64,000 nucleotides of DNA from Lachnospiraceae bacterium (GCA_024684085.1 JAIKXM010000036.1:1-64000); one strand, 5' to 3'; counted from the stretch's first letter, positions 1 to 12,366 are shown. The notes: generated by a model from the letters alone, not told the origin. Program-made: numbers and translations.

Positions 1-28
1 TAAAAAATGCTTTATTTTAGGGGTTTAT

Positions 29-56
29 AAGGGTTCTTAACATATTAACAACCCTT
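29..56. promoter_or_regulatory. Inverted repeat in the dnaA–dnaN gap
   Basis: Twelve-base arms (AAGGGTTCTTAA and TTAACAACCCTT) with one internal C/C mismatch surround a CATA loop. An AT-only-like tract with ATAATAATA runs follows at about 57–90. In many Firmicutes the unwinding element of oriC lies between dnaA and dnaN, so this could be part of the origin. It could equally be a weak terminator or attenuator after dnaA. I see no TTATCCACA box in these 105 bases, so the origin reading is only an inference. Confidence 0.4.
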
Positions 57-105
57 AATAATAATACTACTTTATTTAATAATAATAATTTAAGGAGAAT
101 CCAGG

Positions 106-1209
106 ATGAAAATAGTTTGTTCAAAAAGTGAACTTTTAAAAGGTCTTAATATAGCTTCAAAAGCAGTTCCTAATAAAACAACAATGGATACACTTGAATG
201 TATCATCTTTGATTGTAATGAAGGAATGATCAAACTTATCGCTAATGATATGGATCTTGGAATAGAGACGATCATTCCCGGTACTATATATGAAAAGGGA
301 GTTATAGCTATTGATTCTTCAATAATAATCAATATTGTAAGAAGTTTCCCTGACAGTGATATAACTATAGATTGTGATTATGATTATAAGACTGTTATAA
401 GTTGTGAGAATTCCATGTTCAATATAGTAGCCAAAAATACGGATTCTTTCACTTATCTTCCTAAGTATGAGAAGAGTAATCCTATAATTATATCCAAGAT
501 CACTCTTAAGGATGCGATCAGAAAGACGATCTTCTCTATTAATGAAAAAGATTCCAATAAGGTTATGTCCGGAGAGCTCTTTGAGATAACAGGTAATAAC
601 TTAAGAGTTGTAGCTCTTGACGGTCACAGAATATCTATCAACAATATTAAGCTTAATGCTCTTTATGAAGATAAGAGTATCATCATTCCCGGAAGAACTC
701 TTAATGAGTTGACCAAGATCATTGATAATGAAGAGGGAGATCTCTTTATCTATATCTGCGACAAGCATATCATCTTCGAATATGATGATACTACTGTTGT
801 ATCAAGACTTATCGAAGGTAAATATTTTGATATCAACAAGATGCTTACAGATAATTATGATACTAAGATCACAATCAATAAGAAGAGCCTTATAGATTCT
901 ATCAACAGAGGATTACTTCTTATCAATGACGGTAATAAGAAACCTATCATTATGAAGGTTAATGAAGAGAATATTGAGATAGGGCTTAATTCTCCTCTCG
1001 GTAGTCTTAATGATGTTATCGATATCAGCAGAGAAGGTATTAACCAGATCATCGGATTTAATCCTAAGTTCATGGTAGATGCTCTCAGAGTAATTGATGA
1101 TGAAGAGATCAATATATATCTTATGAATGCCAAGTCTCCTGCTTTTATCAGGGATGAAGAAAATACTTATATTTATCTCGTATTACCGGTTAACTTTAAT
1201 TCGATCTAA
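106..1209 (+). CDS. dnaN: DNA polymerase III beta subunit (sliding clamp)
   Basis: The 367-residue product is the usual clamp length, three similar domains of about 120 residues each. The clamp dimer encircles DNA and tethers the replicative polymerase and other clamp-binding proteins. Recognisable segments are the N-terminal lead MKIVCSKSELLKGL and, in the middle, the ALDGHRIS motif typical of bacterial clamps. The C-terminus ends YIYLVLPVNF, close to the conserved MPMRL-type tail. The start is fixed by AAGGAG at 92–97, eight bases upstream of ATG. Its position ahead of an S4 protein, recF and gyrB matches the canonical origin-proximal order, with dnaA expected just outside the window. Confidence 0.97.
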   Translation: MKIVCSKSELLKGLNIASKAVPNKTTMDTLECIIFDCNEGMIKLIANDMDLGIETIIPGTIYEKGVIAIDSSIIINIVRSFPDSDITIDCDYDYKTVISCENSMFNIVAKNTDSFTYLPKYEKSNPIIISKITLKDAIRKTIFSINEKDSNKVMSGELFEITGNNLRVVALDGHRISINNIKLNALYEDKSIIIPGRTLNELTKIIDNEEGDLFIYICDKHIIFEYDDTTVVSRLIEGKYFDINKMLTDNYDTKITINKKSLIDSINRGLLLINDGNKKPIIMKVNEENIEIGLNSPLGSLNDVIDISREGINQIIGFNPKFMVDALRVIDDEEINIYLMNAKSPAFIRDEENTYIYLVLPVNFNSI

Positions 1210-1221
1210 AAGGCAGATATA

Positions 1222-1431
1222 ATGGAAAAACATATTAAACCAAGAGATGAATTTATTAAACTGGGTCAGGCACTTAAGGCTGTCGGACTTGTTGATTCCG
1301 GTGTTGATGCCAAATTCCTTATCACCGAAGGTAATATAAAAGTTAACGGTAATGTTGAATTGCAGCGAGGTAAGAAATTATATTCCGGTGATGTAGTTGA
1401 ATTTGAAGGCAATAAGATCATTATAGATTAA
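1222..1431 (+). CDS. yaaA: S4-domain RNA-binding protein, YaaA/RlbA family
   Basis: This 69-residue protein is essentially one S4 domain. It has the typical helix-turn with KFLITEGNIKVNG followed by a basic RGKKLYSGDVVEF strand. S4 domains bind structured RNA. The small family member between dnaN and recF in Firmicutes is thought to act in ribosome or RNA metabolism, but its exact role is poorly defined. It begins 12 bases after the dnaN stop with a short AAAGG ribosome site, so it is surely co-transcribed with dnaN and recF. Confidence 0.93.
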   Translation: MEKHIKPRDEFIKLGQALKAVGLVDSGVDAKFLITEGNIKVNGNVELQRGKKLYSGDVVEFEGNKIIID

Positions 1432-1451
1432 GAAAATAACAAGGTAAGATA

Positions 1452-4507
<3,056 letters not shown>

Positions 4508-4528
4508 TATTTGAAATGGAGACCGGTT

Positions 4529-7117
4529 ATGGATGACCAGATTTTTGATAAAATAAAATCTGTAGATTTGAAGAAAACAATGGAGAATTCTTATATCGAT
4601 TACGCTATGAGTGTTATCGCATCTCGTGCGCTCCCCGATGTAAGAGACGGACTTAAGCCAGTTCAGCGAAGAGTCCTCTATTCCATGATAGAACTTAATA
4701 ACGGTCCCGACAAACCTCACAGAAAATGTGCTCGTATTGTCGGTGATACAATGGGTAAATATCATCCTCACGGAGATAGTTCCATATATGGAGCTCTTGT
4801 CAATATGGCTCAGGACTGGAACTTCAGATATACTCTTGTAGACGGTCATGGCAATTTCGGTTCTGTGGATGGTGACGGAGCTGCTGCAATGCGATATACA
4901 GAGGCGAGATTATCCAAGATCTCAATGGAGATGCTTGCCGATATCAACAAAGATACTGTTGATTTCGTACCTAATTTTGATGAGACCGAGAAAGAACCCG
5001 TTGTTCTTCCCAGTAGATATCCCAATCTTCTGGTTAACGGTACCACCGGTATCGCCGTAGGTATGGCGACCAATATTCCTCCCCATAATCTCAGGGAAGT
5101 AGTCAGTGCGGTATCGAAGATCATTGATAATCGCATAGATGAAGACAGGAATACGGATATAGAAGAGATATTGCCACTTGTTAAGGCCCCCGATTTTCCG
5201 ACAGGAGGAATTATTCTCGGAACAAGAGCTGTTGAAGAAGCTTACAGAACCGGTAGGGGCAAGATCAAGGTAAGAGCTGTCTGCAATATTGAGACTATGG
5301 AGAACGGTAAGCCGAGGATCATTGTTACCGAACTTCCTTATATGGTCAATAAAGCAAGGCTTATCGAGAAGATCGCCGAGCTTCACAAAGATAAGAAAAT
5401 AGATGGAATTACCGATCTGAGAGATGAATCAGACAGAGAAGGTATGCGTATAGTCATCGAATTAAGAAAGGACGTTAATGCCAACGTTATTCTTAATAAG
5501 TTGTATAAGCATACCCAGTTACAGGATACCTTTGGCGTGATCATGCTGGCACTTGCCAATAATCAGCCCAAGGTTATGAATCTTCTTGAGATGCTTAAGT
5601 ATTATATCAAGCATCAGGAAGAAGTTGTTACAAGACGTACCCAATATGATCTCAATAAGGCAGAAGAAAGAGATCATATCTTACAGGGCTTGCTTATCGC
5701 TCTCGATAATATCGATGAAGTGATCCAGATCATTAGAAGTTCGGCTACGACCGGTGAAGCCAAGGAGAGATTGATCGAGAGATTCGGTCTTACGGAAGCC
5801 CAGGCCGGTGCTATTACCGAGATGAGACTGAAGCAGCTGACCGGTCTGGAATCTGAGAAGATCGAGCAGGAGCATCAGGAATTACTCAAGAAGATAAGTG
5901 AGTTGAAGGCTATTTTGGCAGATAAGAAGGTATTACTTGCAGTAATCAAGGGTGAGATCGAAGAAATAGCTGATAAATTCGGCGATGACAGAAGGACTAA
6001 GATCGGATATGATGAGGAAGATATCTCTATCGAAGATATGATAGACGATGAGAATGTCGTTATCGCCATGACTAACCTGGGTTATATCAAGAGAATGACG
6101 ATGGATAATTTCCGTGCCCAGAACAGAGGCGGTAAGGGAATCAAGGGAATGTCTACTATCGATAATGATTATATAGCCGATCTTCTTATGACCAATACCC
6201 ATAACAGTATCATGTTCTTCACCAATATGGGAAGGGTCTACAGACTTAAGGTATATGAGATTCCGGAAGCCGGAAGAACCGCAAGAGGTACAGCTATCAT
6301 CAATCTCCTGCTTCTTAATCCGGGTGAACAGATATCTGCTATCATTCCTTTGACAAGTACGGAAGATAATAAGAATCTTACATTTGCAACAAAAAAAGGT
6401 ATCATTAAGAAGACTCCTATTCATGAATTCGATAATATCCGTAAGAACGGTCTGATCGCCATTAATATCATGGATGGCGATGAACTTATCGATGTTAAGA
6501 CTACAGACAGTGAGAATACCATCTTCCTTGTGACAAAGAACGGTATGTGTATCCAGTTCAAGGAGAAGGAAGTCAGAGCTACCGGACGTAATACAGTCGG
6601 TGTTAAGTCAATGAAGCTGCTAGGCGATGATGAGATCGTCGGAATGCAGATCAATACTCAGGGTGATACTCTTCTTACAGTTACCGAGAATGGTATGGGT
6701 AAGAGAACTCCTATCGATCAGTTCAGACTTCAGAAGCGTGGCGGTGTCGGACTTAAGTGTTACAAGATCACCGAGAAGACAGGTAAGATCATCGGTGTTA
6801 AGGCTGTTAATGATGAACATGAGATCATGATGATCACTACCGAGGGTATCATTATCCAGATCAGAATGTCAGATATTAATATCTACAGCAGGATCACTCA
6901 GGGTGTCAAGCTTATGGATCTGAGTGATGACATCAAGGTTGCCCAGATTGCCAAGGTCAGAGATAAGGTAACCGTTGACAGCGGTGACGAGGTTGAGATC
7001 GAAGGTTCCGATGATGTGATTGATGGAGATTCCGAAGTTTTTATTAATGATAATTCGGATGACGTATCTGATGAGACCTCGGAGAATAGCGAAGATCCAA
7101 GCAATATCAGTGAATAA
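4529..7117 (+). CDS. gyrA: DNA gyrase subunit A
   Basis: GyrA cuts and rejoins DNA in the gyrase A2B2 complex. The 862-residue product has the catalytic tyrosine in AAMRYTEARL (Tyr123). Its C-terminal beta-pinwheel carries a GyrA-box variant (QNRGGKG), which marks a true gyrase that can wrap DNA. After residue 820 the tail is acidic and Ser/Asp/Glu-rich. A TTG at 4511 would add six residues, but GGAG at 4517–4520 is correctly placed for the ATG at 4529. In the quinolone-contact helix, the position equivalent to E. coli Asp87 is Gly88, while Ser83 is kept as Ser84. Confidence 0.97.
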   Translation: MDDQIFDKIKSVDLKKTMENSYIDYAMSVIASRALPDVRDGLKPVQRRVLYSMIELNNGPDKPHRKCARIVGDTMGKYHPHGDSSIYGALVNMAQDWNFRYTLVDGHGNFGSVDGDGAAAMRYTEARLSKISMEMLADINKDTVDFVPNFDETEKEPVVLPSRYPNLLVNGTTGIAVGMATNIPPHNLREVVSAVSKIIDNRIDEDRNTDIEEILPLVKAPDFPTGGIILGTRAVEEAYRTGRGKIKVRAVCNIETMENGKPRIIVTELPYMVNKARLIEKIAELHKDKKIDGITDLRDESDREGMRIVIELRKDVNANVILNKLYKHTQLQDTFGVIMLALANNQPKVMNLLEMLKYYIKHQEEVVTRRTQYDLNKAEERDHILQGLLIALDNIDEVIQIIRSSATTGEAKERLIERFGLTEAQAGAITEMRLKQLTGLESEKIEQEHQELLKKISELKAILADKKVLLAVIKGEIEEIADKFGDDRRTKIGYDEEDISIEDMIDDENVVIAMTNLGYIKRMTMDNFRAQNRGGKGIKGMSTIDNDYIADLLMTNTHNSIMFFTNMGRVYRLKVYEIPEAGRTARGTAIINLLLLNPGEQISAIIPLTSTEDNKNLTFATKKGIIKKTPIHEFDNIRKNGLIAINIMDGDELIDVKTTDSENTIFLVTKNGMCIQFKEKEVRATGRNTVGVKSMKLLGDDEIVGMQINTQGDTLLTVTENGMGKRTPIDQFRLQKRGGVGLKCYKITEKTGKIIGVKAVNDEHEIMMITTEGIIIQIRMSDINIYSRITQGVKLMDLSDDIKVAQIAKVRDKVTVDSGDEVEIEGSDDVIDGDSEVFINDNSDDVSDETSENSEDPSNISE

Positions 7118-7148
7118 TATATAGTTACTTTATTGTGTTTTTTTGGTA

Positions 7149-7280
7149 GCTGCAGGTCAATATTTTCACAAGAAACGCCTATGCGAGCGTCGGCACTTAG
7201 CGAGCCGAAGGCAAGCTTAGTGTCCGCTACGCTCACATCGGAGCGAGAGCGCCGTTTCGGTGAATATATTGACCTGCAGC
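7149..7280. repeat. MITE-like palindromic element after gyrA
   Basis: This 132-base element is bounded by 21-base terminal inverted repeats (7149–7169 and 7260–7280, one mismatch) that begin GCTGCAGGTCAATAT. A GC-rich interior carries further internal complementarity: GAAACG near the left arm, CGTTTC near the right. As RNA or extruded DNA it would form one long hairpin. It has no coding potential and no obvious target-site duplication. It falls between gyrA and the dNTPase gene and resembles, in layout though not in core sequence, the elements near 15.0 and 18.9 kb. Confidence 0.65.
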
Positions 7281-7352
7281 GTAAAGACATCTGCGAACAG
7301 TAATTAATTGTGGGCACCGAACAGTTACTGATATATTTTGATATAAGAATAT

Positions 7353-7378
7353 AGGGGTCGTCGATTACGACGACCCCT
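7353..7378 (+). terminator. Perfect 11-bp hairpin before dgt, possible terminator
   Basis: AGGGGTCGTCG pairs perfectly with CGACGACCCCT around an ATTA loop. The stem is strong, but what follows (GTCTTACC) is not a clear T tract. It could be a weak terminator of the gyrase operon, or an RNA-stabilising hairpin at the 5' end of the next message. Confidence 0.5.
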
Positions 7379-7404
7379 GTCTTACCGAATAGAAAGGCAT
7401 GATA

Positions 7405-8817
7405 ATGAATTGGAATGACCTTCTTAGCGGAGAGCGAATAAGAAAATATACAAAATCAACTACATCAAGGGATCTAAGAACTGAATTTGAGAAGGATTAT
7501 CACAGGATAATCGGAAGTGCGTCCTTTAGACGGCTTCAGGACAAGACTCAGGTCTTTCCTCTTGATAAGAATGATTTTATTAGAACAAGGCTTACTCATT
7601 CTCTCGAAGTCAGCTCTTTTGCGAGATCTCTTGCTCAGAATGTCGGCGAGAGGATCGTTAGCGAAGGGCTCGATAAAGATTTTGATAACAGTAAGAAGGA
7701 AGATATCTGCGCCATCCTGCAGTGCGCCGGCCTTATACACGATATCGGCAATCCTCCCTTCGGGCATTTCGGTGAGAATACCACAAGGGAATGGTGCAAG
7801 AACAATTTCGACAGGTTGTACTTTAAAGGCAGGAAGATCACTGAGATACTGAATGATCAGATGATCGCCGATTTTTATAATTTCGAAGGTAATACTCAGG
7901 CATTAAGAGTCGTAAGCAAGCTTCACTTCCTTGTCGATGAGCATGGAATGAACCTTACCAAAGCTCTGCTTGGTACGATAATCAAGTATCCCGTATCTTC
8001 GCTCGAGATCGGCAGATATCCGGGTGATATCCGTTGTAAAAAAATGGGTTACTTCTATGCGGATAAGGATATCTACGAAGAGATCGACCGGACGCTGGGG
8101 ACCAACGGATGTCGTCATCCCCTGACTTTTCTGCTTGAAGCGGCCGATGATATCGCATACAAGACAGCGGATATTGAGGACTCGATCAATAAAGGATGTA
8201 TCCTCTATACCCAGCTTGTGCAGGAACTTATGGATTACGGTGATCAGCATGACTGCTCTACCCTCTTCTATAAGATCATCGATATACTTAAGCACAAGTA
8301 TGAAAAAGCTAATGAGAATAATATATCCCAGCCGGATATCTATGCGGTTAAGAACTGGATAATCTCGATCCAGGGTTATCTTTTGTTTGCCGCGACCGAC
8401 AGCTTTATCGATCATTACAGTGAGATAATGACTGGTACATATAAGAAAGATCTCTTCTACGGAACCGAAGTACAGGATATCATGTATATCCTGGGCGATA
8501 TCGCCTACAGATATGCATTCATATCGAGACCGATCCATAAGCTTGAGATAGCTGCGGATTCGATATTCAACAATCTCTACGAGAAATTCATCAACGCGAT
8601 CATCAATTTTGATACCGATGAAGAGAACTCGATAGTCAATAAGAAGATAGTCTCTCTTATATCCGAGGATTATAAGAGAATATATTATATTTATTCCAAA
8701 GACAGACCCGAAGAAGAGAAGCTCTACTTACGACTGCTTCTTGTAACGGATTATATCTGCGGAATGACGGATTCTTTTGCCAAGAATCTATATCAGGAAT
8801 TGAATGGAGTCGTATAA
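7405..8817 (+). CDS. dgt: dNTP triphosphohydrolase, dGTPase family
   Basis: HD-superfamily enzymes of this type split dGTP or other dNTPs into the nucleoside and tripolyphosphate. The 470-residue product has the family N-terminal motif FRRLQDKTQVF (residues 41–51), the first metal-binding His in RLTHSLEVS (His65) and the HD pair in LIHDIGNPPFGH (residues 112–113). It continues to a second metal Asp in ADDIAYKTADIED. AAAGG (7393–7397) is one base from an ATG at 7399 but seven from the ATG at 7405, so the latter is chosen. Substrate preference (dGTP or general dNTP) cannot be read from the sequence. The stop overlaps the next start. Confidence 0.92.
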   Translation: MNWNDLLSGERIRKYTKSTTSRDLRTEFEKDYHRIIGSASFRRLQDKTQVFPLDKNDFIRTRLTHSLEVSSFARSLAQNVGERIVSEGLDKDFDNSKKEDICAILQCAGLIHDIGNPPFGHFGENTTREWCKNNFDRLYFKGRKITEILNDQMIADFYNFEGNTQALRVVSKLHFLVDEHGMNLTKALLGTIIKYPVSSLEIGRYPGDIRCKKMGYFYADKDIYEEIDRTLGTNGCRHPLTFLLEAADDIAYKTADIEDSINKGCILYTQLVQELMDYGDQHDCSTLFYKIIDILKHKYEKANENNISQPDIYAVKNWIISIQGYLLFAATDSFIDHYSEIMTGTYKKDLFYGTEVQDIMYILGDIAYRYAFISRPIHKLEIAADSIFNNLYEKFINAIINFDTDEENSIVNKKIVSLISEDYKRIYYIYSKDRPEEEKLYLRLLLVTDYICGMTDSFAKNLYQELNGVV

Positions 8818-10052
8818 TGGAGACATACAGTATATTAAAAGATCTGGCAATTATCGTAATTTTTGCCAAGACTTGCGGAATCATCGCACGGAAGCTCAAG
8901 GCACCACAGGTAGTCGGAGAGATAATCGCCGGTTTACTTATAGGACCCTGCGTCCTTGGTTTGGTACAGCAGACAGAATTTCTGTCACAGATGGCTGAGA
9001 TCGGAGTTATCCTCCTTATGTTCTCGGCAGGACTTGAAACAGATCTTAAGGAATTGCTTAAGACAGGACCGATCGCATTCGCGATAGCCTGTGCCGGAGT
9101 ATTCATACCTCTGGTGTTCGGTACTCTTCTGTATATGGGATTCTACGGATATGCTCCGTGGGGTTCAGAGAAGTTCTTTACCGCCGTATTCACTGGCGTT
9201 ATCATGACTGCCACAAGTGTAAGTATCACCGTTCAGTCACTTAAGGAACTTGGAAGACTTAAGAGTAAGGTGGGAACAACTATCCTGTCTGCGGCCATAA
9301 TCGATGATGTCATCGGTATCGTCGTCCTTACTTTTGTAATCGGTTTTAAGAATCCGGAATCTAATCCGGCTTCAGTTGTAGTAAGTACCGTGCTGTTTTT
9401 CGTATTCGCGGTAATTGTGGGCTTCATCTCTTACAAGATCTTCAAGTGGGTGGACAACAGATATCCGCATACGAGGAGAATACCGATCGCGGGACTTGCA
9501 TACTGTCTGGCCTTAAGCTATATTGCCGAGAGATATTTCGGCATCGCCGATATCACGGGTGCTTATGTTGCAGGTATCATCCTCTGCTCCATTAAGGATT
9601 CGGATTATATCGTCGAGAAGATGGATATCAATTCATATATGTTCTTCGGTCCCGTATTCTTCGCAAGTATAGGACTTAAGACCAATATCGATAATCTCAA
9701 TATGGAAGTTTTGTGGTTCTCGATCGGTTTCGTGCTGGTGGCACTTATCAGCAAGATCGTGGGTTGCGGATTTATGGCTTTGGCTTGTAAGTTCAGGCCG
9801 GCTGATTCATTGAAGATCGGAATCGGAATGATGACCAGGGGGGAAGTAGCACTGATCGTATCCCAGAAGGGGTTGTCCGTCGGATTGCTCAATCCGGTAT
9901 ATTTTACATCAGTGATACTGCTGATCATCACTTCAAGTGTAGCGACACCGATCTTATTGAAGTTACTGTATCTCAGAGATGAGAAGATCGAGAACAGAAG
10001 GGATCATGAGGCCTTTCTGTATAAGACTCACAGGGATGAAGAGGAAGAATGA
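8817..10052 (+). CDS. Cation:proton antiporter, CPA2/Kef family
   Basis: This 411-residue integral membrane protein has about twelve hydrophobic segments, as in Kef and NapA-type exchangers. Such proteins swap Na+ or K+ for H+ across the cytoplasmic membrane. The KAPQVVGEIIAGLLIGP segment near residues 29–45 is the CPA2 family signature. The membrane-buried AAIIDDVIGIVVL (double Asp) near residue 160 is the ion-binding site expected of an electrogenic NapA-like member. There is no TrkA-N regulatory domain. The start overlaps the dgt stop by one base and its own stop overlaps the next start by four, so it lies in a tight operon. Confidence 0.88.
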   Translation: METYSILKDLAIIVIFAKTCGIIARKLKAPQVVGEIIAGLLIGPCVLGLVQQTEFLSQMAEIGVILLMFSAGLETDLKELLKTGPIAFAIACAGVFIPLVFGTLLYMGFYGYAPWGSEKFFTAVFTGVIMTATSVSITVQSLKELGRLKSKVGTTILSAAIIDDVIGIVVLTFVIGFKNPESNPASVVVSTVLFFVFAVIVGFISYKIFKWVDNRYPHTRRIPIAGLAYCLALSYIAERYFGIADITGAYVAGIILCSIKDSDYIVEKMDINSYMFFGPVFFASIGLKTNIDNLNMEVLWFSIGFVLVALISKIVGCGFMALACKFRPADSLKIGIGMMTRGEVALIVSQKGLSVGLLNPVYFTSVILLIITSSVATPILLKLLYLRDEKIENRRDHEAFLYKTHRDEEEE

Positions 10053-11158
10053 CGAATACTCAAGACTACGAGAAGATACGCCGTAAGAAGAAACTGATCA
10101 AGCGTAAGAAGATAAGGATGGTCATCAATACGATAGTGGCGATGCTCCTTATCACTTCAATCGTTCTTGGCGGATATTATTATCGCCTGTACAGGATTGA
10201 TGAAGAGATGATCAGTGCCAAGAATAAAGAGATAGAAGAACTGAACGATCGTATAGCGAATGATACATATTCGGAGGAAGATATCCGTTCGATCATGTCT
10301 GACAGCGAGAATAATGCAAAACAGACCATGCTCACTTATATCCGTAATACTTTCGAGAGTGGCGAGGGTGCCCTGACGGTTCTTGAGAATCTGTATCCGA
10401 ATAATATAATAGTGCCGGATTCCGGAGTGTACAGATTTTTTGAGATAAAGAATTATCGAAAATCTGACAATAAAGAAAACTGCTTTGTTTATCCCGTAAA
10501 GAACGAGGAAAACGGATCATATGAGGGTCGCGCTTCATACGAAGACGGTGAGATGAGGGCGAGACTCGGCGTGGATGTATCCAAATTCCAGGGTACGATC
10601 AATTGGAACAGGGTAAAAAATGACGGCATTGAGTACGCTTATATCAGACTGGGTTACAGAGGATATGAGTCGGGCAAGATCGTGAATGACTCAATGTATG
10701 AAGTAAATATCAAGAAGTGTAATGCGGTCGGGCTTGATTGCGGAGTGTATTTCTTCACCGAGGCCAAGACCGAGGAAGAAGCTGTCGAAGAAGCGGAGTT
10801 CGTATTGGAATCTTTGGCGGACTACCATATTGAACTTCCAATCGTCATAGATGTGGAGGAATCGGCCAATATCAGCAAGTCAAGAACTAAGAACCTGACC
10901 AAGGAACAGAGGACCAAGAATGTCATCGCATTCTGCGACAGGATAAGAGAAGCCGGCTATGAAGCGATGATCTACGGTAATCTGAAATCCATGATGGTAA
11001 TGATGGATTTCGAACAGCTGGAAGATTACGATAAGTGGTTCGCCTACTACAGATATCCCATCAGATTCCCTTACAGATACAGGATTTGGCAGTACTCTTC
11101 CACAGGTTCGGTCGACGGCATCAAAGGTCAGGCCGACATGAATCTTATGTTCTATTGA
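10049..11158 (+). CDS. Membrane-anchored GH25 family muramidase
   Basis: GH25 enzymes cleave the MurNAc–GlcNAc bond of peptidoglycan. The 369-residue product starts with a very basic stretch, then one membrane anchor (about residues 24–42), an acidic coiled linker, and a GH25 domain over roughly the last 190 residues. The domain opens with GVDVSKFQGTINW, which contains the first catalytic-site Asp. It also has the PIVIDVEES strand with the paired Asp/Glu and the WQYSSTG motif near the end. The topology places the catalytic domain outside the cell. A role in wall turnover is likelier than phage lysis because no phage genes are nearby. Confidence 0.9.
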   Translation: MTNTQDYEKIRRKKKLIKRKKIRMVINTIVAMLLITSIVLGGYYYRLYRIDEEMISAKNKEIEELNDRIANDTYSEEDIRSIMSDSENNAKQTMLTYIRNTFESGEGALTVLENLYPNNIIVPDSGVYRFFEIKNYRKSDNKENCFVYPVKNEENGSYEGRASYEDGEMRARLGVDVSKFQGTINWNRVKNDGIEYAYIRLGYRGYESGKIVNDSMYEVNIKKCNAVGLDCGVYFFTEAKTEEEAVEEAEFVLESLADYHIELPIVIDVEESANISKSRTKNLTKEQRTKNVIAFCDRIREAGYEAMIYGNLKSMMVMMDFEQLEDYDKWFAYYRYPIRFPYRYRIWQYSSTGSVDGIKGQADMNLMFY

Positions 11159-11187
11159 TATACTTAAGCTGTTAAAAGCCTTTTAAG

Positions 11188-11219
11188 GTGACGGTAATTT
11201 TGACAAAAATTATTGTCAC
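11188..11219 (+). terminator. Hairpin between the GH25 gene and murG
   Basis: A 14-pair stem (GTGACGGTAATTTT with AAAATTATTGTCAC, two G-U pairs) encloses a GACA loop. Five bases later comes a run of six T. This is a plausible rho-independent terminator for the dgt–antiporter–GH25 transcript, though the gap before the T tract is longer than usual. Confidence 0.55.
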
Positions 11220-11301
11220 TCACGCTTTTTTCAAAATACCTGCTCAAAAAAGGGAGTTGGCAGATTAGTCTCGAAAATATGAAAGTCAGAGGTGCTATAT
11301 A

Positions 11302-12366
11302 TTGAAGAAGATAGTGTTAACCGGAGGCGGAACGGCCGGTCATGTAACTCCGAATATCGCTCTCCTGCCGGAATTGAAGGAGGCAGGTTTTGAGGCTTAT
11401 TATATCGGATCGTATGACGGGATCGAGAAGAGGCTGATCGCCGATTACAATATTCCGTACTATGGGATATCTACCGGTAAATTCAGAAGATATTTCGATC
11501 TCAAGAATTTCTCGGATCCGTTTAGGGTATTGAGAGGAATGAAGGAGGCCAAGAAGATACTTAAGGAGATCAGGCCCGATGTTGTCTTCTCAAAGGGAGG
11601 CTTCGTGGCAGTTCCCGTTGTAAGGGCTGCGGCTTCTCTTAAGATCCCCTGTGTTATACATGAATCGGATATGACACCCGGACTTGCCAATAAATTATGT
11701 ATTCCGATCGCTAAGAAGATCTGCTGTAATTTCCCCGAGACTATGGAGATGATGCCTAAGAATAAGACTGTTCTTACGGGATCTCCCATCAGACAGGAGA
11801 TACTTACGGGAGACAAGGCCCGTGGTAAGGAATACTGCGGATTCACTGATGATAAGCCCGTACTTATGGTGATCGGCGGTTCGCAGGGAGCTATGAGCAT
11901 CAATCAGACTATAAGGGAAGCGCTTCCAAAGATATTGGATAGATTCAATGTCGTTCATCTCTGCGGTAAGGACAAGGTTGATAATCTTATGCTCAATATT
12001 CCGGGCTATAAGCAGTTCGAATATGTTAAGGATGAGCTTAAGAATATATTCGCTTTGGCTGATATTGTGGTCTCAAGATCTGGAGCCAATGCGATCTGCG
12101 AGATTCTGGCTCTTAATAAGCCCAATATCCTGATTCCGCTTGCGGGCGGAAGAGGTGATCAGTTACTGAATGCCATGAGTTTTCAGCAGAGCGGGTATTC
12201 GGTAGTGATCAAGGAAGAAGCGCTTGATCCCGCCAATCTCATAGAGAAGATCAATATGGTCTATGATGAGAGGGACGGATATATAGAAGCCATGAAGAAA
12301 AGTGATCTTGGCAACTCAGTTAAAAATATAATCAGTATTATTCAGAGCACAGTTAGTGAAGGCTAA
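11302..12366 (+). CDS. murG: UDP-GlcNAc:undecaprenyl-PP-MurNAc-pentapeptide GlcNAc transferase
   Basis: MurG adds GlcNAc to lipid I to make lipid II on the inner face of the membrane. The 354-residue product has the N-terminal GGGTAGH loop (residues 8–14). It also has KGGFVAVPVVRAA, the GGSQGA motif that opens the C-terminal Rossmann half, and the nucleotide-sugar contact region SRSGANAICEILALNKPNILIP. The start codon is TTG, preceded by AGAGGTG. The gene stands alone here rather than in a division/wall (dcw) cluster, as is common in Clostridia with scattered mur genes. Confidence 0.95.
   Translation: MKKIVLTGGGTAGHVTPNIALLPELKEAGFEAYYIGSYDGIEKRLIADYNIPYYGISTGKFRRYFDLKNFSDPFRVLRGMKEAKKILKEIRPDVVFSKGGFVAVPVVRAAASLKIPCVIHESDMTPGLANKLCIPIAKKICCNFPETMEMMPKNKTVLTGSPIRQEILTGDKARGKEYCGFTDDKPVLMVIGGSQGAMSINQTIREALPKILDRFNVVHLCGKDKVDNLMLNIPGYKQFEYVKDELKNIFALADIVVSRSGANAICEILALNKPNILIPLAGGRGDQLLNAMSFQQSGYSVVIKEEALDPANLIEKINMVYDERDGYIEAMKKSDLGNSVKNIISIIQSTVSEG

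Noticed and set aside
1-105. oriC with DnaA boxes
   Set aside because: No TTATCCACA or close variant is visible in the short stretch available.
10049-11158. Phage endolysin
   Set aside because: GH25 domains occur in lysins, but this one has a membrane anchor and no holin or phage genes around it.
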